From: Thalassia testudinum | Taxonomy: Eukaryota > Streptophyta > Magnoliopsida > Alismatales > Hydrocharitaceae | DNA: 64,000 nucleotides | Assembly: GCA_037157565.1 (NCBI GenBank) | Contig: JAZHRO010000055.1 | Coordinates: 37,169,001 to 37,233,000 of the forward strand | Direction: 5' to 3' | In this document: positions 58,052-64,000 of the stretch, piece after piece | Numbering within the stretch: the stretch's first letter is position 1 | How the letters are laid out: the number at the start of each line of letters is the position of its first letter | The notes under the pieces: generated by a model | What the model was told of the DNA's origin: nothing | What the model saw: only the letters and a program-made list of their open reading frames with translations | Database searches by the model: none | Made by a program: the position numbers and the translations under genes

Positions 58052-60501
58052 GCCATAACTAGCTTTAATTAATTAGAATCAATTGACAACTACTACATAA
58101 TCGCCAGATAGTTATAATTCATTACATATCCTTTCTGAGAAGAATGTATTAAATTAGGGTTAAATCTGTAGTTTAATAGCATATCATAAATGCAGAATAA
58201 TCATGGGGCTTCCCAAGGGTTAAATAAAGGTCAAATGTTCATTAATGACTAATAAAAGGGTCTGTGCAAACAGAAACTGATTTTCATGCATTTCCAGAAT
58301 TAACGGACACCTAAAACCCTAATTTCAGACTCGCTTAATTAACAAAAGTTTTGGTCAGGATAAAATTCATATAAACCTTCTAAAATTCATAGAAAAATAT
58401 TTTATAAGGTTTGGTATCCTCAATTTGACCATTGGAACCCATTTTGACCTAAAATAAAGTCTCGAACAGGAAGTTGCCTTAATTTAGGTTTCTGCAAAAA
58501 TTGCTCAATCAAACTTGGTTAAAATCAAAATCTGACTTCACCATTAGATCCTTAGGTCCAAATTAGGTTTATACCAAAATTTGGACTCATTCAGAAATCA
58601 TTTTGACCTAGTTTGCATTTTGGTCCATTCAGACTCTTTCTCTCACATACATCCCTAACTTTTAAAAATCCTTGCAAAGATCCCCCTAACTTTGTTGTCT
58701 TCTTCGCATTTGGGTCCCTACCACAATGGTAGGTGTGAAACCAAAGATCCAAGCTTCAAGAGAGAAGATCTCTCTCATTTCAACTCCAAATCCTTCCAAA
58801 ATTGGAAGGATGAATGTTTAGGCAATTAGGAATCCGTTCAACCTCTTTTTAGGGATTGGAATTAATCCTACACACTGTGCAAACGCAAGGATTCCAAGAA
58901 TCCTATACCCTTCTCCGACACCGGCCATACCATAACCGGTGCCATTCTACCCCTTTTGATTGTTAATTTAGGTTAGTTAGACTCTTCTCCTCTACTCTCT
59001 TTCTATCTCTTTTATCACTTAATCCAACCACCAACACCACCACATGCTGTCATCTTCTCCATCTTCGGTCGCCCTCCGGCGAGGCATCCCTGACACCACA
59101 AGCCATCAAACACCTCCTCAATGACCCACAACCATCGCCTCATCCACCGGCACCAAACCCCTCAAGAAATTGAGGGGATTACCACCTCAACTGCTCCCCC
59201 AACCAACCCACTGTCACACGAACTCCTCTGACCTCACCTAACCACCACATGCCCTCAAACACCGCAAAACACCCACCACCACCTTCGTCGTGCTCTGGCG
59301 AAACTCCTGAAGTGATTTAACATGGTCGAGAGGCCGATCTATGGTATTTCGAGTATACGCCAGTGCTTCATCGTTGCTGCCATCATCTCCGCCTTGTTCT
59401 TCATGCTCCAGCCTTGAAAGCTCCAAGTTTTGCTCCCAGGTCGCACAGATAAGTCCCAGGACCCTTTCCAAGTCCTCAATTAAAGGCCTCAACATCAATT
59501 GTTGTGCCAATTGAAGGAAGCATCCACTGCAGCTAAGAGCGAAGAAGACATGGGAAGGATAGTCCCATATTGTGCATGCACAGAGCAGACGCACCGCTTA
59601 TTATGATTTTTTGTATTGGCCTCTTCGCCCAGTCATGAGGGGTCGGGTCCCTCACTACCCATTCACCCAATTAGCCGACCTATTTCACTCCTCGCCTGTG
59701 ACCCATGCATGTAGACCTAGACACTATGCAGGATCTGATAACCCGAGTATGGATCTGGTTATGTTGGGTTTTTGAGAGAGAAGAAGAGGAAGAAATAGTG
59801 AGAGAACGGCGGGGGGGGTTTTGCTCTTTGTTGCTGTGCCCTATGTGACACTTAGTCGCTGAAGACCTTGGCTCCTCTGAGAAGAAGAAGGAGAAGACTT
59901 GAGAAGAAAAGAAGGAAAGAAAAGAAGCTGAAGTGAAGAAGAAAGAAAGGCTCGTGCTGAAGGAAAGAAGAAAGTCTTAAGCAGACAAGGAGAAAAGAAG
60001 AAAAGAAGAGAAGGAATAAGGAAGAGAAATGCTTTGAAAGTCTTGTTACTAATGATTACTTAAGTCGTTTGATTGACCAATCTGTCATCTGATTGAGTAT
60101 TATTTGAGCTACTGTTGAATAATTTAAGTATTATAGTTTACAATTTGAATTATGATTGAGTAATTGCATGCATGCTTAACTAAGAGGATTAGTGGTGATC
60201 TAAATCACCATTGTTTTTTATTCTCTTTTCTTTTTGTTCCATACAATCTCTAGATATATTGAATTTCATTGAATAAATAATGTGACATGTTATTATTCAT
60301 TGAATATCTAATTGAATGCTCAATTACTTGTACTCATTGATTCTAAATGCGATTAATGTTGTGAATTTCACATTTGCTCCCTATATTCGATATCGGACTC
60401 CATTGTAGATTCTGAGTTTATAAATTTTATCTGTTTGAGAGCTATTTAGGAGTGTGCTATGACGACAAAATATTAAACTCCTATCTAGTTCCGGTTAAAC
60501 A
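58032..60501 (+). mobile_element. Family A solo LTR A5, divergent
   Basis: 2470 bp from TGATGATAACGTTATCATCA to TTAAACA, inserted in LTR3 at the place equivalent to about 13345 in LTR1. Flanks are GTACA (58027-58031) and GTATT (60502-60506), which share GTA; the duplication is probable but eroded. It keeps the family order of blocks, with the GA-rich tract at 59878-60040, but has no clear TATA box. The GC-rich block is less GC-rich than in A1, A2 and A4, consistent with greater age. Confidence 0.85.
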
Positions 60502-60870
60502 GTATTCTTAATTCTAACACAATCAATCAGTGAATCATAATCTATACTATCTAAACTACACTAGAAAGCAATTAGACTAATCAAGAAAGCTGTAAATCTA
60601 CACTAAGAGCGAGTAATTCTAATCTAACAAAGGAAGGGGATGTCCAAGAGCCACTGGCTATTGGTTGATGGCGATGAAAGGGGGGAGTCCTTCAACTGAA
60701 GAAGGTGGTGTCCTAAATCCATTTGTCGTTGGCCAATGGCAAGGGAATGAGAGAGGGAACCAATGTTGTCACCACAAGCGATGAAAAGGTCATTGGAGTT
60801 GGAGGGATGGAGGAAGGGACCAACCTAGGGGGGAGTGAGTGGTAAAGGATCGTAGGTCGAGTGGGGAGCT

Positions 60871-60880
60871 CCTTATAAAG
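60871..60880 (-). promoter_or_regulatory. TATA box of LTR3
   Basis: CTTTATAAGG on the minus strand, about 755 bp from the LTR start. Confidence 0.6.
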
Positions 60881-61632
60881 GCTTTAGGGGCTGTGGTAAC
60901 CGAGATTGATGGGTTCAAGCCGTTGTGGATGCAGGGAAGAGATGGAACCTAATGGTGTGAGGATGGATTAGGATGAATGTGGACCCTTAGATGTGATCTA
61001 GAAAGTGGCGAGAAGATGTGAGCACCAACTCCAAAAGGTTGAGTGGAAATCCACTGTTGATTTATGGAACAAAGGATGGATGGTCAAGGTTCGCCAAGTT
61101 CCTCATGTATGAGCTGAGGAAGAAGGGCAAGCATAAAGTGTTTTGGTGATTTTGCGGTGAAGCCCTTGGGTACGAAATGATATGAAATTATCAAAGGAAC
61201 CCATCAGTGAAGGTTTTCATGACTAAGAGGTCCCTGACAGCTCACAAAAGAGTCCCGATGAGTTTTATGATTACGAAATGTAAAGGCTTAAAGGACCTAA
61301 GTGTAAAACATGTATTTCAAGGTCTAAATGATGTCCAAATGCAATGTAATTTTTATGGTATGTTAATTGAACATAGTAGAACATATTGAAACCCTTGATT
61401 TGTACTTTTAAGCTCACATTGTGTTCAATTGACATTCAGATCATCCATTTACATATTTAAATATATAATCTCTCAAAATTGACCTAATTATGCATTTTTA
61501 GCATAAATTTGGTATTTTATGTCATTTTCCTTAATTCCCACACTTAACCTATTTCCTGTATTCATAGATAGTATTTTACGTAGTTTCTAGCTTAACTTGG
61601 GCATTTTAGCTATGATGAGCCACACCTCATCA

Positions 61633-62283
61633 GGTTACACCATCAGCTTGTTCACCTATGTGGACATCACATGCATGAGCTGCATGATCAAATCACAATT
61701 CTAATTTTCTTCTTTCTAATAGAATTTATTGATACATCTTTGTGGAGATCTGTGCTTAGATATAGGTATTAAAATTCAACTCTTGGTAGGAGGCAACCCA
61801 ACAAAATTTTTCTTGTAATATATATGCCCTGCTTCCAGGTCTGGCTAGTCAAGTTCCATGGTTTCAATTCAGGGTTTTTTAGAAAATATCATCTCTGTTT
61901 TACCTTTTCATGTGTTTTCTTTCATACAATGAAGACATTGCATGAGATAAGCATGGGGAGGGGTAGTATTTTGTTGAATTTATTGTATATAGCCCAAACA
62001 CTATATATATATATATATGTAGTATCCAGTGAGTACTGTGCTCATAATTCACAAGAAAAGCCCAAACTTCTTTCCATTCCATTGGTAACTTGGTTAATGA
62101 AACCATTCTCTTTGTTTGTAAGTAGTTTCAAATATTTAGAACAAATCAACTTTTATATTTGGTAATTAAAAATAAATATTAATAATGCATCCCTTAACCT
62201 ATGCTTGTTCTATTACGATCAATTGTTTCAAATTTTGTTTGATTTTGAATTTTTTTTTATCGTCTTTTATTCTATATTTTAAG
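61633..62283 (+). other. Right part of old element D (post-pol region)
   Basis: Continues the D element interrupted at 9427. It holds GGTAGGAGGCAACCCAAC near 61785, a block common just after pol in plant Ty3/gypsy elements, and the conserved motif at 61928-61963. No coding frame is supported; the 113-codon frame at 61824-62165 spans the motif and an AT repeat and is rejected. The right end of D is not clear. Confidence 0.6.
61928..61963 (+). other. Conserved noncoding motif, D copy
   Basis: AATGAAGACATTGCATGAGA followed by TAAGCATGGGGAGGGG. The best purine run of the three copies. Confidence 0.75.
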
Positions 62284-62790
62284 TGTTGCTGGCTTATATT
62301 ACATCTTAATTATCTATTATTTTATGTATTGGGTTGTATTACAACTCAACTATCTATTATTTTATGTGCTACTGGCTTATATTACATATCGATTATCTAT
62401 TATTTTATGTATTGTTAGGTTGTATTACAACTCAACTATCTATTATTTTATATCTTGCTGGCTTGTATTACAGCTCGACTATCTATTTGTTATGTGCTGT
62501 TGACTTGTATTATAACTCGACTTTCTATTATTTTATACATTGTCGACTCGTACTACAACTCGACTCTCAACATCCTTATTAATCAACTACCTATTATTTT
62601 GTGCATTGTTAGCTTCTATTACAACTCAGCTATTTAATATTTTATATGTTGCTAGCTTGTATTACAACTTGACTATCTATTATTTTATGTGTTGTTGGCT
62701 TGTATTACAACTTGACTATCTATTATTTTATGCATTGCTGACTTGTATTATATCTCAACTCTCAACTTCCTTGTTACTCAATTCTGTGTA
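62284..62790 (+). repeat. Minisatellite with unit of about 43 bp, roughly 11 copies
   Basis: The unit resembles TGCTAGCTTGTATTACAACT followed by TGACTATCTATTATTTTATG and GTG. Copies vary by substitutions. One or two (about 62555-62600 and the last) carry an inserted CTCAAC-containing stretch. The 77-, 82- and 83-codon frames here are products of the repeat. Confidence 0.88.
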
Positions 62791-63514
62791 ACACAAAAAT
62801 TTAACTTATCATTTTTTTGATTGGTCGTTCCTTATATAATTGTAATCTATTACAAACAAATACAGTTAAAAGGTAGAATTTATTTGATCAGATAATATGT
62901 TACACCACTATTTTCTTTCGTTACAATAAATGTGTGTAGTCATTATAATCACACGTGATAACAGTTATAATTACTCTTTTATATCGTTACAATATTCATA
63001 CAATTCTAACCATCGTGTACTATCTTATTGTCATTACATTCTATTTTTATTATATAAATCAATGCTATATATAAGAGGGGACCGACATGTCTATTTTTAG
63101 TAATTACAAATATGATTAGATGCTTTTACACTATTCTTTTTTGGTATGTTGTCGATTATAGTTATGCTTAATTTCAAATTATATAGGCTTTCCTAAATCT
63201 CGATGTTGTTGCAATACCACTTTACTCATTGTTGGTGGTATTTCTGTGGATCACACGATTAACATCTGATGATCCACATTTTGTTCTCAAGTTTAGTTTT
63301 GGACATTGATAATGGGACACGACTTTGTACATTCAAATCACACACACACAAAACATGACTTCTTTCTGGCTCATGACATGTCATGGGTCATGTGACCCCT
63401 TTTAATAAGAGGAGAGGATGTCATGTGTGAACAAGTTTATGTACAAAGGCATGTCCATGAAATATTTTCCTTTAATTTTTTAGCCACTGTACGGTGTTCT
63501 TCGGATCCGTCCCT
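62791..63514. other. AT-rich sequence, nothing assigned
   Basis: No frame, LTR end or primer site recognised. At 63372-63398 two fold-back sequences overlap by one base: CATGACATGTCATG (perfect) and GGGTCA-TG-TGACCC. Confidence 0.5.
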
Positions 63515-63556
63515 TGTGTGTGTGTGTATATATATATATATATAGAGAGAGTGAGA
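63515..63556. repeat. Compound microsatellite (TG)n(TA)n(GA)n
   Basis: About six TG, nine TA and several AG units in succession. Confidence 0.92.
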
Positions 63557-64000
63557 GAAAGAGGAATGATCCTATGAAAATATCCTTTTGATGAGAATAT
63601 GAAAAAAATAAATCTCAACTATTAGATTACTCTAAAACATTAGAGGGCTAAAATTAAAATTACTTTCCCTCCAATTTTCCCTTCCTCTCCCACTCTCACC
63701 ACCACCCCCTCCTTCACCATCGATCTACCCCTCTCGCACGGCGCCCCCACGATCTACAGCTCGCCCATAGCACCCCCACGATCTGTAGAGGCACACGGCA
63801 CCCCACAATTAGCCTCTCTCGCCGGCGACGTCCTCCTCATCGCACAGCTCTCCAGCGACATCCTCCTCTCGCCAGTGGCATCGTCCTCTCACCGGCTTGA
63901 GCTAACCCTCAACTCTACGCCCCACCACACCTCGTTCCCTCCCTCTCGCCCCTCTGCCTCCCCCCTCGACCCACCGCCGCACCCCAACCACCGCCCTTCC
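63557..64000. other. Unassigned right edge, AT-rich then GC-rich
   Basis: The AT-rich part to 63660 is followed by a C-rich part with short imperfect duplications: CACGATCTACAGCTCGCCC and CACGATCTGTAGAGGCACA, and three copies of a GGCGACGTCCTCCTC-like unit at about 63818-63900. No start codon context or long frame. It may be a gene's 5' flank, another repeat end or the GC-rich part of another LTR; the sequence does not decide. Confidence 0.4.

Larger units (their letters stand above)
9428..61632 (-). mobile_element. Family B Athila-like composite element with three LTRs, enlarged by six nested insertions
   Basis: Minus-strand composite bounded by TGATCGAC at the left and CCTCATCA at the right. 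The flanks are GATTA and GGTTA, a 5-bp target duplication with one change. The order is LTR1 (9428-17199), internal region with decayed gag-pol (17200-24719), LTR2 (24720-37532), a short second internal piece (37533-41509) and LTR3 (41510-61632). Insertions inside it are C1 in LTR1, C2 and C3 (with A4) in LTR2, A3 in the second internal piece, and A2 and A5 in LTR3. Removing inserts gives LTRs of 5030, 4587 and 4008 bp. LTR1 and LTR3 begin almost identically and are the original pair. LTR2 and the gag-pol probably derive from a second copy joined by LTR recombination. Confidence 0.82.
41510..61632 (-). repeat. LTR3 of the B composite (5' LTR of the outer copy), interrupted by A2 and A5
   Basis: Segments 41510-41899, 55540-58031 and 60507-61632 are colinear with LTR1 and total 4008 bp. 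It lacks the 1.0-kb AT-rich block of LTR1. The left end TGATCGAC and right end CCTCATCA equal those of LTR1, and the outer flanks GATTA and GGTTA pair LTR1 with LTR3. Confidence 0.87.

Noticed and set aside
61824..62165. 113-codon plus-strand frame
   Set aside because: It crosses the conserved noncoding motif and an AT microsatellite in the D tail and has no recognisable domain.
62185..62791. 77-, 82- and 83-codon Tyr/Leu/Ile-rich frames
   Set aside because: Produced by the 43-bp minisatellite; the period is not a multiple of three, so each frame is a composite of the repeat.

Overview
This is nuclear DNA from a flowering plant. The window is almost entirely nested, decaying LTR retrotransposons, as in pericentromeric or other gene-poor heterochromatin. 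No host protein-coding gene, rRNA or tRNA gene could be supported. The coding material belongs to Ty3/gypsy elements of the Athila/Tat branch. The evidence is tRNA-Asp-type primer binding sites, a DLGAS protease motif, an FMDDF reverse transcriptase box and a D58D35E integrase. The species cannot be named from the sequence.

Four repeat families explain about 97% of the window. Family A has LTRs of about 2.7 kb that start TGATGAG-NNN-CTCATCA. Copies are A1 (minus, 1-6480, running off the left edge, with an uninterrupted gag-pol frame), A2 (plus, 41900-55534, complete with both LTRs and target duplication ATAAG, but full of stops) and three solo LTRs: A3 (37541-40204), A4 (29809-32563) and A5 (58032-60501). 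Family B has LTRs of about 4-5 kb, all on the minus strand: a fragment B0 (6481-7827) and three LTRs, LTR1 (9428-17199), LTR2 (24720-37532) and LTR3 (41510-61632), with a decayed gag-pol between LTR1 and LTR2. Family C has solo LTRs of about 2.7 kb: C1 (14189-16925, minus), C2 (25704-28372, plus) and C3 (28443-33989, plus), each with a perfect 5-bp target duplication. Family D is an old plus-strand element broken in two (7828-9427 and 61633 to about 62280).

The insertion order can be read from the nesting. D is the host. The B composite (9428-61632) entered D, leaving GATTA on the left and GGTTA on the right. C1, C2 and C3 entered B LTRs. A2, A3 and A5 entered the B composite, A4 entered C3, and A1 entered B0. 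Family A is therefore the most recent wave. When the inserts are removed, the LTRs close to consistent lengths within each family, and TATA-like boxes fall at a constant distance from the LTR start (A about 920 bp, B about 750 bp, C about 215 bp). This is good internal support for the reconstruction.

The features most worth a second look are these: clusters of the palindrome CAGACGTCTG, often paired as hairpins, throughout family C and present once in A LTRs; fold-back hairpins at the 5' ends of the otherwise unlike A and B LTRs; a roughly 37-bp noncoding motif shared downstream of pol in A, B and D; decay dominated by C-to-T and G-to-A changes; and the three-LTR structure of the B composite. 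The last 1.2 kb on the right, after a 43-bp minisatellite, is unassigned and may be the edge of a different kind of sequence.
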